17,677 nt of DNA from Clostridia bacterium (GCA_017500745.1 JAFVYE010000095.1:1-17677), one strand, 5' to 3'. Numbered from the stretch's first letter, positions 1 to 6,147 are shown. Notes: generated by a model from the sequence alone, not told the origin. Numbers and translations: made by a program.

Positions 1-62
1 GCACGGAGTGTGATGTCCTTAAGGTTGCCTATTGGGGTGCCGACTATATAAAGTTTTGCCAT
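1..62 (-). CDS. rsmI: 16S rRNA (cytidine-1402-2'-O)-methyltransferase RsmI, N-terminal fragment (runs off the left edge)
   Basis: Only the first 20 complete codons are in the window. The peptide begins MAKLYIVGTPIGNLKDITLR, which matches the highly conserved RsmI start (family pattern LYxVxTPIGNLxDITLRA), including the glycine-rich TPIGN loop of the SAM-binding tetrapyrrole-methylase fold. RsmI methylates the 2'-O of C1402 in the decoding centre of 16S rRNA. The ATG (62-60) lies one base after the TAA of trmN6, and no separate Shine-Dalgarno is obvious, so translational coupling to trmN6 is likely. trmN6 and rsmI are neighbours in many Firmicutes, which supports the call. The rest of the gene lies outside the window. 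Confidence 0.87.
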   Translation of the reverse strand, partial: MAKLYIVGTPIGNLKDITLR

Positions 63-63
63 T

Positions 64-771
64 TTAGTTGTAAAGTTGTTTGACTGTTTCTGTGTATTTT
101 CCGTCCTCGTCCATGAGGATGAGTGTTGATGACGTGAGCCCTGCTTTTCCGCCCTTTTTGGCAGACAGGATCACCGTGTCAACCCCCTTTGAAAGCTTGG
201 GATAAACATAGGTGATATGCTTGGGCTCTATGCCGTTTTGATGAAGTGAACAGACAAGCTCAACAAGCCGATCCGCCTTGTAAATGACGTACAAATCTCC
301 CCCGTTTTTGAGGGCGAACTTTGCGCCCTTTACAAAGTCGTCAAGGGTGGTGTCAAGCCACTTTCTTGCCTGTGCTTTGACTCCTCTTTGTCCCGTGCCG
401 TCCTCTCCTGAAAAATACGGAGGATTGCAAATGGCTTTGTCAAAACTGCCTGCTTCAACAACGCCCCTCATATCCTTGACGTCTGCGCACAAAACGTCAA
501 CCCTATCACAAAGGTTGTTCATCTTGACACTGCGCATTGCCATATCTGCCGTGCTTGAGTCTATCTCAACACCAACAACCTTTTTTGCTCCCTTTTTGAC
601 AGCGGTGAGGATTGCCATAACCCCACATCCTGTGCCAAGGTCAATGACTTTGTCCTCAGCGCCTATCTTTGCAAGGTTTGCCAGCAAAACGCTGTCTGCA
701 GAAAACAAATAGCCGTCATCGTTTTGAATGACTTTGTAGTCCCCTGTGAGAAAAGTGACAAATTCACTCAT
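64..771 (-). CDS. trmN6: tRNA1(Val) (adenine(37)-N6)-methyltransferase family protein (TrmN6/YfiC/YabB type)
   Basis: This is a 235-aa class I SAM-dependent methyltransferase, close to the family's usual length of about 240-250. SAM-binding motif I is DLGTGCG (residues 44-50), the acidic end of beta 2 is VGVEID (66-71), and the N6-adenine catalytic motif is NPPYF (116-120). The N-terminal segment with YLFSADSVLLA (21-31) is typical of the TrmN6/YfiC group. Family members methylate N6 of A37 in tRNA-Val, but the exact tRNA substrate here is inferred. The ATG overlaps the rplI stop codon (TAATG, 773-769) and the stop lies one base before rsmI, so the gene is embedded in a translationally coupled operon. 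A distinct methyltransferase of the same COG with another substrate cannot be excluded. Confidence 0.88.
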   Translation of the reverse strand: MSEFVTFLTGDYKVIQNDDGYLFSADSVLLANLAKIGAEDKVIDLGTGCGVMAILTAVKKGAKKVVGVEIDSSTADMAMRSVKMNNLCDRVDVLCADVKDMRGVVEAGSFDKAICNPPYFSGEDGTGQRGVKAQARKWLDTTLDDFVKGAKFALKNGGDLYVIYKADRLVELVCSLHQNGIEPKHITYVYPKLSKGVDTVILSAKKGGKAGLTSSTLILMDEDGKYTETVKQLYN

Positions 772-1217
772 TACGCTCTTACAACGGTTATTTTGAGTGT
801 TGCGGTGATTTCGGGATAAACACGGACCACCACCTCAAAGTCGCCAAAGTCACGGATGTTTTCTTTGAGCTCAATCTTTTTTTTGTCAACGTTGTAGCCC
901 TGCTCTTGAAGTGCAGATGCAATGTTGTCGTTGGTGACGCTGCCAAACATTTTGCCGTTGTTGTCGCCACCCTTTGCCTTGACGGTGAGGGTGATCTTTT
1001 TCAGTTGCTCTGCAAGGACTCTGGCGTCTGCTTTTTCTTGAGCGATTTTGGCCTCGTGGGCCTTTTTGCGTTGCTGTGCAACGTAGAGGTTTTGAGGGGT
1101 GCCCTCTTGAGCAAGACCCTTTTTCAGCAAGCAATTGCGTGCATAGCCATCATTGACCTCAATGATTTCGCCTTTTTTGCCTTGACCTTTTACATCTTGT
1201 AGAAGAATGACTTTCAT
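771..1217 (-). CDS. rplI: 50S ribosomal protein bL9
   Basis: The 148-aa product has the normal length and two-domain layout of bL9. The N-terminal rRNA-binding domain begins MKVILLQDVKGQGKKGE and contains the family signature G-x2-G-x4-V-x2-G-Y-x2-N-x-L (residues 13-30). A Lys/Glu/Gln-rich connecting helix follows (about 45-75), then a C-terminal domain with the conserved GKMFGSVT segment. A longer in-frame reading extends upstream to 1415. The start at 1217 is preferred because it has AAGGAG (1229-1224) six bases upstream, matches the family start, and lies just downstream of a strong promoter. It is the first gene of rplI-trmN6-rsmI. This pairing differs from the Bacillus arrangement that I recall, in which rplI sits with other genes. 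Confidence 0.97.
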   Translation of the reverse strand: MKVILLQDVKGQGKKGEIIEVNDGYARNCLLKKGLAQEGTPQNLYVAQQRKKAHEAKIAQEKADARVLAEQLKKITLTVKAKGGDNNGKMFGSVTNDNIASALQEQGYNVDKKKIELKENIRDFGDFEVVVRVYPEITATLKITVVRA

Positions 1218-1235
1218 AATAAACTCCTTTTTGAC

Positions 1236-1264
1236 ATTATAGCACGACACGGCGTGTTTTTCAA
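1236..1264 (-). promoter_or_regulatory. Promoter of the rplI-trmN6-rsmI operon
   Basis: On the minus strand there is TTGAAA (1264-1259), a 17-bp spacer, and a perfect TATAAT (1241-1236). The expected start of transcription is near 1229. That gives a leader of only about 12 nt, which is just enough to hold the AAGGAG before the rplI ATG at 1217. The spacer contains a short palindrome, ACACG-G-CGTGT. This may be coincidental. Confidence 0.8.
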
Positions 1265-1323
1265 TGATTATGTTTGATGTGTAATTTTGATTTTTTTGGC
1301 AAATACTACCATCAGGAGGCAAT

Positions 1324-1638
1324 ATGAAAGAAATCAATTGTAAAACATCAAATTGTGAGCACAACGTAAAATGCAGATGTCTTGCAGGCATAATCGCCGT
1401 TGGGGACAACGCCAAGTGTTTGAGCCGTATAAAACGTGACGGTGGTGCACTTGCGCAATCCTTTGCAGACGTAGAGGCGGGAGAGGAGTTTTATGGACAA
1501 AGCACAGAGGTGCTCATCCAATGCTCTGCTCCATGCGCATTCAACCAAGACGGTCTTTGCTCTGCAGAAAAAATTGACGTGGACGACACAATGCTTGGCA
1601 CCAAGTGTAAAACAAGGGTTTCGCCAAAGGATAGATAG
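1324..1638 (+). CDS. DUF1540 domain protein, cysteine-rich, with two Cys motifs
   Basis: This is a 104-aa small soluble protein with nine cysteines in two clusters: C6, C11, C17, C19, C32 and C67, C71, C79, C95. The C-terminal cluster, with CSAPCAFNQDGLCSAEKIDV and then TKCKTR, matches DUF1540 (pattern C-x3-C-x-N-x-G-x-C-x-A-x2-I-x-V ... T-x-C). The N-terminal cluster, with CRCLAGIIAVG, looks like a second diverged copy. DUF1540 proteins are common in Clostridia and Bacilli. The Cys pattern suggests metal binding, but no function is established. AGGAGG (1314-1319) lies four bases before the ATG. The gene is divergent from rplI and converges on tsaD, with a shared terminator between them. Confidence 0.85.
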   Translation: MKEINCKTSNCEHNVKCRCLAGIIAVGDNAKCLSRIKRDGGALAQSFADVEAGEEFYGQSTEVLIQCSAPCAFNQDGLCSAEKIDVDDTMLGTKCKTRVSPKDR

Positions 1639-1661
1639 AGTCATCGTCAAGAAGTCAATAA

Positions 1662-1688
1662 AAAAGGAACAGACTGTCTGTTCCTTTT
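1662..1688. terminator. Bidirectional rho-independent terminator between the DUF1540 gene and tsaD
   Basis: There is a perfect 12-bp inverted repeat: AAAAGGAACAGA (1662-1673), a CTG loop (1674-1676) and TCTGTTCCTTTT (1677-1688). It is flanked by an A-run on the left and ends in T-runs on either strand, so it can stop both convergent transcripts. It lies between the two stop codons (1638 and 1691). Confidence 0.88.
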
Positions 1689-1690
1689 GC

Positions 1691-2704
1691 TTATTTGAGA
1701 GGTACGGTGGCTTTGGCGTCAAGGTCAAGGGGGGTTGGTTCAAGCCCCTCCTCAATCATAAAGTACGCTGCAGAGCCAATCATTGATGCGTTGTCCGTGC
1801 AGTACTGAAGTTTGGGATAATGCACCTCTATGCCACGGTAGGCAAACTTGTCAAAGCTTGCTCTGAGATGTCTGTTGGCAGACACACCACCCGCAATTGC
1901 CACTTTGTTGTATCCCGTTTTTTCAAGGGCCAACGACGTGACTGTCACCATCTGCTCAATGGCTGCCTTTTGGAAGGAGCAAGCCACGTCTGCACGGGGG
2001 ATCTCCTTGCCCTTTTGAGTGAGGTTGTGCACGTAGTTGATGACAAAGGTTTTGAGCCCGCTATAACTGAAATAAGGCGCCTCTCCCTTTTTGAACTTGG
2101 GGGCAGGCATATTGATGGAGGGCTTTCCTTCAAGGGCGAGTTTTTCAATTTCCGGACCGCCGGGATATGGGAGCCCAAGCACTCTTGCCACCTTGTCAAA
2201 GGCCTCTCCTGCTGCGTCATCGCGGGAAGATGCAATGAGGTCAATATTGGTGTAATCGTTGACGGCAACCACAGCCGTGTGACCACCGCTTGCAAGCATG
2301 CAGAGGTAGGGAGGAGTGAGGGTGCTGTCAATATAGTTTGAGGCAATGTGTCCTTTGATGTGAGAGATGGCATAGAGAGGTTTGCCCCAGCTGTACGCCA
2401 ATCCCTTGGCAAAGTTGACACCAACAAGAAGCGCACCAAGTAGCCCTGCTCCATAGGTGACGGCAATGGCGTCAATGTCATCCTTGGTGACACCTGCTTT
2501 TGACATTGCCTCATCCACCACGTTTTCAATGGCGAGGGTGTGATTGCGAGATGCGATCTCTGGCACGACACCACCGTATCTGCGGTGGATTTCAATTTGA
2601 GAGGCAACGGAAGAACCGAGGACAGTCCTGCCCTCTTTGACCACTGATGCAGCTGTTTCATCACAGCTTGACTCTATTGCCAAAATCACTTTGATGTTGC
2701 TCAT
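1691..2704 (-). CDS. tsaD: tRNA N6-adenosine threonylcarbamoyltransferase TsaD
   Basis: The 337-aa product transfers the threonylcarbamoyl group to A37 of ANN-decoding tRNAs (t6A), working with TsaB and TsaE, which are not in this window. It has the ASKHA fold and all the family landmarks: AIESSCDETAAS (residues 9-20), metal ligands H115 and H119 in SHIKGH, the phosphate loop SGGHT (139-143), and the C-terminal signature CTDNASMIG. The length is normal. The start at 2704 fits the family alignment, with the ATG only a few residues before ILAIESS. No Shine-Dalgarno precedes it, and the promoter predicts transcription starting at or next to the ATG. The gene appears monocistronic and ends in the shared terminator at 1662-1688. 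Confidence 0.97.
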   Translation of the reverse strand: MSNIKVILAIESSCDETAASVVKEGRTVLGSSVASQIEIHRRYGGVVPEIASRNHTLAIENVVDEAMSKAGVTKDDIDAIAVTYGAGLLGALLVGVNFAKGLAYSWGKPLYAISHIKGHIASNYIDSTLTPPYLCMLASGGHTAVVAVNDYTNIDLIASSRDDAAGEAFDKVARVLGLPYPGGPEIEKLALEGKPSINMPAPKFKKGEAPYFSYSGLKTFVINYVHNLTQKGKEIPRADVACSFQKAAIEQMVTVTSLALEKTGYNKVAIAGGVSANRHLRASFDKFAYRGIEVHYPKLQYCTDNASMIGSAAYFMIEEGLEPTPLDLDAKATVPLK

Positions 2705-2710
2705 GCTGAT

Positions 2711-2738
2711 AGTATATCACACCCAAAAAAAATTGCAA
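2711..2738 (-). promoter_or_regulatory. Promoter of tsaD
   Basis: On the minus strand there is TTGCAA (2738-2733), a 16-bp spacer containing an A/T homopolymer run, and TATACT (2716-2711) preceded by TGA, forming an extended -10 (TGnTATACT). The predicted +1 is about seven bases beyond the -10, near 2704. This coincides with the A of the tsaD ATG. Confidence 0.65.
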
Positions 2739-2800
2739 ACAATATGAGCGTGAGTGAATAAAATAAGCGCAAATGAAAACAATCTAAATGACGTTGCCTT

Positions 2801-2841
2801 TGTTTGACAAACATTAAACATCTTTTGTCTGTTGGCATAAT
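2801..2841 (+). promoter_or_regulatory. Likely promoter/operator region of the ferritin-like gene
   Basis: An extended -10, TGGCATAAT (2833-2841), precedes the gene by about 34 bases. No good -35 lies at normal spacing: TTAAAC at 2814-2819 is weak, and TTGACA at 2804-2809 is 26 bp away. The TTGACA instead sits inside a 13-bp palindrome, TGTTTG-A-CAAACA (2801-2813), suggesting an operator or activator site rather than a -35. The regulator is unknown. Confidence 0.45.
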
Positions 2842-2874
2842 CAATAGTTTATCACATTAAAAAAGGAGTGTAAA

Positions 2875-4131
2875 ATGTCTTTTAATCCATTTGAACAAAA
2901 AACGTGTAGTGTCCGTGAAGGGCTTGAAAGCTGGAAGAAAATCTTTGTTGAGCCCTACGACAAAACCAAAACAGACCCCTTTACAAAGCTTCGCATCATC
3001 CTCATGAACGGCACCGAGTTTGAAGCAAATTGGTACTCTCACCAGTTTTCTCGCCATTGCCACGACCAAGATTTGCGCAGAGAAATCGCAGAGATAAGGC
3101 GGGTTGAACAACAGCAACAAAAAAAGATTTCGGGGCTTAAACCTCTCAATGAAAGCATCCTTGAAACCACCATTGGCTACGAGCAACTGGCGGTTGAGCT
3201 CACGGCAAATCTTGCAAAGCGTGAAAAAAACGATGACGTAAAAGATGCTCTCAACTTTGCTCTCCTTGAGGACTTTGACCACCTATATCGCTTTTCAAAT
3301 CTGCTGAAAATGGAGCACGGAATTGATGCAAGCGTCCTTGTTGACAAACGCACGGAGATCACTCCCGGTCGCCCCACAATCAGCGAGCATCGCCTTGCCC
3401 AAGATGACGTAAGACACCACATAGATGCAGAAAAGGCAGATCCTTTTACACGGCTCTGCACCGCAATCATAACCGCTGCAGAACAACAGACCATGAACTA
3501 CTATATGAACGTGGCGGGGTTCTACACCAGCGAGCTTGGCAGAAAAATGTTCAGCGAAATTGCTATGATTGAGGAGCAACACGTCACACAATACGGCTCT
3601 TTGATGGACGTCAAATGCAGTTGGCTCACAGGCCTAATTGAACACGAATACGTGGAGTGCTATCTATATTGGTCCTGCGTGCAAGATGAAACCGACCCTC
3701 GCATAAAAGAGATTTGGGAGACATGCCTGTGTCAAGAGCTTGCACACTTGCACAAGGTGGCAAAACTCCTTGAAAAGTACGAGAAAAAGTCCTACAAAGA
3801 CGTGTTCCCCGCCCCCGAATTTCCCGAGCCCCTCACCTTTGGCAAAGACAACATTGATTATGTCAAAAGCGTGCTGAAAAAGACTTCTTGGTACACCTCC
3901 GTGGGCGAGGGCTATGCAGACGTCAGAGATATGGACTGCAACTATCCCTACTTTGTGTGGCAAGGCAAGCTCAACGGCTGTGGCGACCACACCCCCACTC
4001 ACCAAGTCATTGATTTGTATATTAAAAATTTCAAAGAGGACTTCCGCTACGAAACAAGCAAAAATCCCGTCAAGGAACTGCAAGATCGCACCCGTGACAA
4101 CACCTGTGTTGGCAGAGAGTGCAAAAAGTAG
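2875..4131 (+). CDS. Ferritin-like (rubrerythrin-superfamily-like) diiron protein with two tandem four-helix bundles
   Basis: This is a 418-aa, largely helical, soluble protein with no signal peptide. Residues 190-300 show a canonical ferritin-like diiron ligand set: E203 (helix A), E233-x-x-H236 (helix B), E258/E261 (helix C) and E288-x-x-H291 (helix D). Residues 47-145 look like a diverged copy. EIAEIRRVEQQ resembles the later SEIAMIEEQH, and LLEDFDHLYRFSNLL aligns with LCQELAHLHKVAKLL, with D133/H136 in place of E288/H291. A C-terminal extension of about 110 residues carries Cys355, Cys369, Cys411 and Cys416. AAGGAG (2863-2868) precedes the ATG by six bases. The gene is flanked by its own promoter region and terminator. 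Iron or manganese binding, or an oxidase/peroxidase role, is inferred from the fold. I do not recognise a named family. Confidence 0.68.
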   Translation: MSFNPFEQKTCSVREGLESWKKIFVEPYDKTKTDPFTKLRIILMNGTEFEANWYSHQFSRHCHDQDLRREIAEIRRVEQQQQKKISGLKPLNESILETTIGYEQLAVELTANLAKREKNDDVKDALNFALLEDFDHLYRFSNLLKMEHGIDASVLVDKRTEITPGRPTISEHRLAQDDVRHHIDAEKADPFTRLCTAIITAAEQQTMNYYMNVAGFYTSELGRKMFSEIAMIEEQHVTQYGSLMDVKCSWLTGLIEHEYVECYLYWSCVQDETDPRIKEIWETCLCQELAHLHKVAKLLEKYEKKSYKDVFPAPEFPEPLTFGKDNIDYVKSVLKKTSWYTSVGEGYADVRDMDCNYPYFVWQGKLNGCGDHTPTHQVIDLYIKNFKEDFRYETSKNPVKELQDRTRDNTCVGRECKK

Positions 4132-4142
4132 CATCGCAAATT

Positions 4143-4167
4143 AAACCACGCTTTGCGTGGTTTTTTT
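4143..4167 (+). terminator. Rho-independent terminator of the ferritin-like gene
   Basis: The stem is AAACCACGC (4143-4151) with a TTT loop and GCGTGGTTT (4155-4163), followed by T to 4167. It begins 12 bases after the stop codon. Confidence 0.93.
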
Positions 4168-4208
4168 GTTGACAAAAACATATCTGCTTCATCCTGTCAA
4201 AGTTTTGA

Positions 4209-4236
4209 TTGCAATATGGCTTTTTTGTGGTATAAT
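4209..4236 (+). promoter_or_regulatory. Promoter of the M18 aminopeptidase gene
   Basis: There is TTGCAA (4209-4214), a 16-bp spacer, and TATAAT (4231-4236) preceded by TGG, forming an extended -10. The predicted start near 4243 gives a leader of about 25 nt carrying AGGAG (4257-4261) before the ATG at 4268. The arrangement is nearly the same as at the tsaD promoter. Confidence 0.82.
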
Positions 4237-4267
4237 TTTGATATTAAAATTATAGCAGGAGTTGACT

Positions 4268-5647
4268 ATGGATTTGACTTACAAAAGAAATCACGCCTTC
4301 AAAGGCCTGTCACAAGACGAACTCAAAAAAATCTTTGACTACAACGAAGGATACAAAAAGTTCCTTGACAACGGCAAAACTGAAAGAGAAACCGTGACCG
4401 AAACCATTGAAATGGCCAAGGCAAACGGCTACAAGGAATACACCCTCGGCACCAAAATTGAAAAGGGCGACAAGCTGTATTACAACAATCGTGGAAAAGC
4501 CCTATTCCTCATCAAAGCTGGCAAGGCAGATCTTGCAAAAAACGGCATTAGAATACTGGTTGCACACGTTGACAGCCCCCGCCTTGACCTCAAACAAGTG
4601 CCTCTTTACGAAAGTGCAGATATGGCATTTTTGAAGACACATTACTATGGCGGAATCAAAAAATATCAATGGCTTGCCCTGCCCCTTGCACTCCATGGAG
4701 TCATCGCATTGAAATCTGGCGAAGTGGTCAACGTCAACGTTGGCGAAGAGGACGGCGACCCTGTGTTTTACATCACAGACCTTCTCCCTCACCTCTCACA
4801 AGAATACAATGAAAAGACCGTGGCATCAGCATTCAAGGCAGAAAACCTCAACATTCTCATTGGTGGCATCCCCGCAGAGGGCGAGGACTCAAACCCCGTC
4901 AAGATGAACGCACTCCGTCTGCTCAACCAAAAGTACGGCATCACCGAAGAGGACTTCCTCAGCGCAGAAATTGAGGCCGTGCCCGCTCTCAAAGCAAAGG
5001 ACGTTGGCTTTGACAGAGCATTTGTGGCAAGCTACGGCCACGATGACAGAGTGTGTGCATATCCCGTAATCACCGCAACCTTTGAAACCGAAACCGACCA
5101 GACAATCCTCACAATCCTTGCAGACAAAGAGGAAGTTGGATCAGAAGGCAACAGCGGTATGCAATGCATCCTCATCAAAGACCTCATTGACACCCTTGCA
5201 GAAAGCTACGGTGTGTCCTCTGCCGTGGTGAGAGCACATTCTATGTGCTTGTCCGCAGACGTGACCGCTGGCTACGACCCCAACTATGCAGACGCATTTG
5301 AGCCCAGAAACGGCAGTTTTGACGGCAATATGTCCCTTGTCAACTACGGTGTTGCAATGAACAAGTTCACCGGCTCACGTGGCAAGAGTGGCTCCAACGA
5401 TGCATCAGCAGAGTTCATTGGACACCTTCGTGCAGTCTTTGAAAAGGACGGCGTCATTTGGCAAACAGGGGAGCTTGGCAGAGTTGACCTTGGGGGTGGT
5501 GGCACTGTGGCAAAATTCCTTGCCAACTACAACATTGACACCGTTGACCTTGGGGTGCCCGTGCTTTCAATGCACGCACCCTATGAGCTTGTGTCAAAGG
5601 CAGACGTCTATGAAGCACACAAGGCATTCAGCGCATTTGTAAAATAA
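4268..5647 (+). CDS. M18 family zinc aminopeptidase (aspartyl aminopeptidase type)
   Basis: The 459-aa product is typical in length for M18. It removes N-terminal, often acidic, residues from peptides in the cytoplasm and forms large oligomers in known members. Dinuclear metal-site and catalytic motifs are visible: AHVDSPRLDLK (H100, D102), GHDDR (D259), ADKEEVGSEG (catalytic and ligand Glu at 288-289), SADVTAGYDPN (D331) and MHAPYE (H436). The ATG at 4268 has AGGAG six bases upstream. An in-frame TTG at 4262 lies one base beyond that AGGAG and is unlikely to be used. The gene appears monocistronic between terminators at 4143-4167 and 5668-5692. The substrate preference is inferred from the family. 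Confidence 0.95.
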   Translation: MDLTYKRNHAFKGLSQDELKKIFDYNEGYKKFLDNGKTERETVTETIEMAKANGYKEYTLGTKIEKGDKLYYNNRGKALFLIKAGKADLAKNGIRILVAHVDSPRLDLKQVPLYESADMAFLKTHYYGGIKKYQWLALPLALHGVIALKSGEVVNVNVGEEDGDPVFYITDLLPHLSQEYNEKTVASAFKAENLNILIGGIPAEGEDSNPVKMNALRLLNQKYGITEEDFLSAEIEAVPALKAKDVGFDRAFVASYGHDDRVCAYPVITATFETETDQTILTILADKEEVGSEGNSGMQCILIKDLIDTLAESYGVSSAVVRAHSMCLSADVTAGYDPNYADAFEPRNGSFDGNMSLVNYGVAMNKFTGSRGKSGSNDASAEFIGHLRAVFEKDGVIWQTGELGRVDLGGGGTVAKFLANYNIDTVDLGVPVLSMHAPYELVSKADVYEAHKAFSAFVK

Positions 5648-5667
5648 TCAACCGCAAATCAATCAAC

Positions 5668-5692
5668 AAAGACCACGACTTTCGTGGTCTTT
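5668..5692 (+). terminator. Rho-independent terminator of the aminopeptidase gene
   Basis: The stem is AAAGACCACGA (5668-5678) with a CTT loop (5679-5681) and TCGTGGTCTTT (5682-5692), followed by an A and six T. It starts 20 bases after the TAA. Confidence 0.92.
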
Positions 5693-5943
5693 ATTTTTTA
5701 TATCTCAATATTTGTTTGACTTTGACAGGTTTCAAAAAATTATTTTTTTGACAACAAACAAAATTTTTCCTGTTTTTTTGCCTTGTCTTTGGCTGTATGA
5801 AATTTTCATAAAATCCCCTCTTGACAGCGTTTATTAACTCATGTGCCATTTTTATGCAAAATTTGTGTATATTTTTATTTTTATAAATATGTTTGCCTGC
5901 TTTTTTCAAAAAATGAGGTTTTTTGACAACGGCTTGCATTTTG
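5693..5943. other. AT-rich intergenic region with repeated TTGACA hexamers and a palindrome
   Basis: No convincing gene is seen in these 250 bases. The region is far more AT-rich than the genes around it and contains many T-runs. TTGACA occurs at 5722, 5748, 5821 and 5923, with a fifth copy at 5944 acting as the -35 of the downstream operon. The first four lack a matching -10 at normal distance. A 15-base palindrome, TATGAAA-T-TTTCATA, lies at 5796-5810. This may be a regulatory upstream region for the ABC operon. A minus-strand reading of about 124 codons across it looks like low-complexity noise. Confidence 0.5.
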
Positions 5944-5971
5944 TTGACAAAAAAATTCATTATTGTATAAT
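5944..5971 (+). promoter_or_regulatory. Strong promoter of the ABC transporter/surface protein operon
   Basis: A perfect TTGACA (5944-5949), a 16-bp spacer and a perfect TATAAT (5966-5971) are present. A second TATAAT (5975-5980) follows nine bases later but has no -35. The -35 lies within a palindrome, TTTTGT-TG-ACAAAA (5939-5952). Transcription is expected to start near 5978. Confidence 0.85.
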
Positions 5972-5977
5972 GATTAT

Positions 5978-6147
5978 AATGCCCTACTCTAATATTCATA
6001 CTTTTATATGATTGAGCGCACACTATACGCGCGAGCATATGTGTCCGCCGCCCCTGCGGGCGCATAGAATGTCAAGGGCTTTGCAACAAATTGGCAAAAC
6101 ACAAGACAAGATTGTTTATATCTTATATAAACCCAGAGGAGATATCC
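5978..6147 (+). promoter_or_regulatory. Long structured 5' leader of the ABC operon with two GC-rich hairpins
   Basis: About 170 nt lie between the predicted transcription start and the GTG of the ATPase gene. An AT-rich start is followed by an abruptly GC-rich block (6016-6063). Hairpin 1 pairs GCG-c-ACAC-t-ATA (6016-6027) with TAT-GTGT-c-CGC (6038-6048), with one C.C mismatch and one bulge. Hairpin 2 is CGCCC (6049-6053), a CTGC loop, and GGGCG (6058-6062). No T-run follows, so this is not a classical terminator. It does not match a riboswitch that I recognise. Confidence 0.5.
6008..6067 (+). CDS. Possible 19-codon leader peptide in the ABC operon leader
   Basis: ATG at 6008 opens a frame of 19 codons, MIERTLYARAYVSAAPAGA, ending in TAG at 6065-6067. 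It spans exactly the two GC-rich hairpins. No Shine-Dalgarno precedes the ATG, so translation is doubtful, and the coding potential may only reflect the composition of the hairpins. If it is translated, ribosome position would decide whether the hairpins form. Confidence 0.2.
   Translation: MIERTLYARAYVSAAPAGA

Noticed and set aside
1247..1258. ACACG-G-CGTGT palindrome in the rplI promoter spacer as an operator.
   Set aside because: It is short, single-copy in the window, and lies in the promoter of a ribosomal protein gene. It is too weak to call.
1218..1415. N-terminal extension of bL9 (66 extra residues).
   Set aside because: It would lie upstream of the -10 and -35 boxes, does not match any bL9, and the internal ATG has an ideal Shine-Dalgarno.
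1348..1755. Minus-strand reading of 135 codons opposite the DUF1540 gene.
   Set aside because: It crosses the bidirectional terminator and the tsaD 3' end, has no family resemblance, and the plus-strand gene has an AGGAGG site and a known domain.
5691..6065. Minus-strand reading of about 124 codons over the intergenic region before the ABC operon.
   Set aside because: It is Lys/Asn/Phe-rich low-complexity sequence arising from AT-rich DNA. It overlaps the terminator, promoter and leader hairpins of plus-strand units and has no recognisable motif.
6091..6147. Upstream TTG start for the ABC ATPase (19 extra residues).
   Set aside because: It has no ribosome binding site. The GTG at 6148 has GAGGAG at correct spacing.
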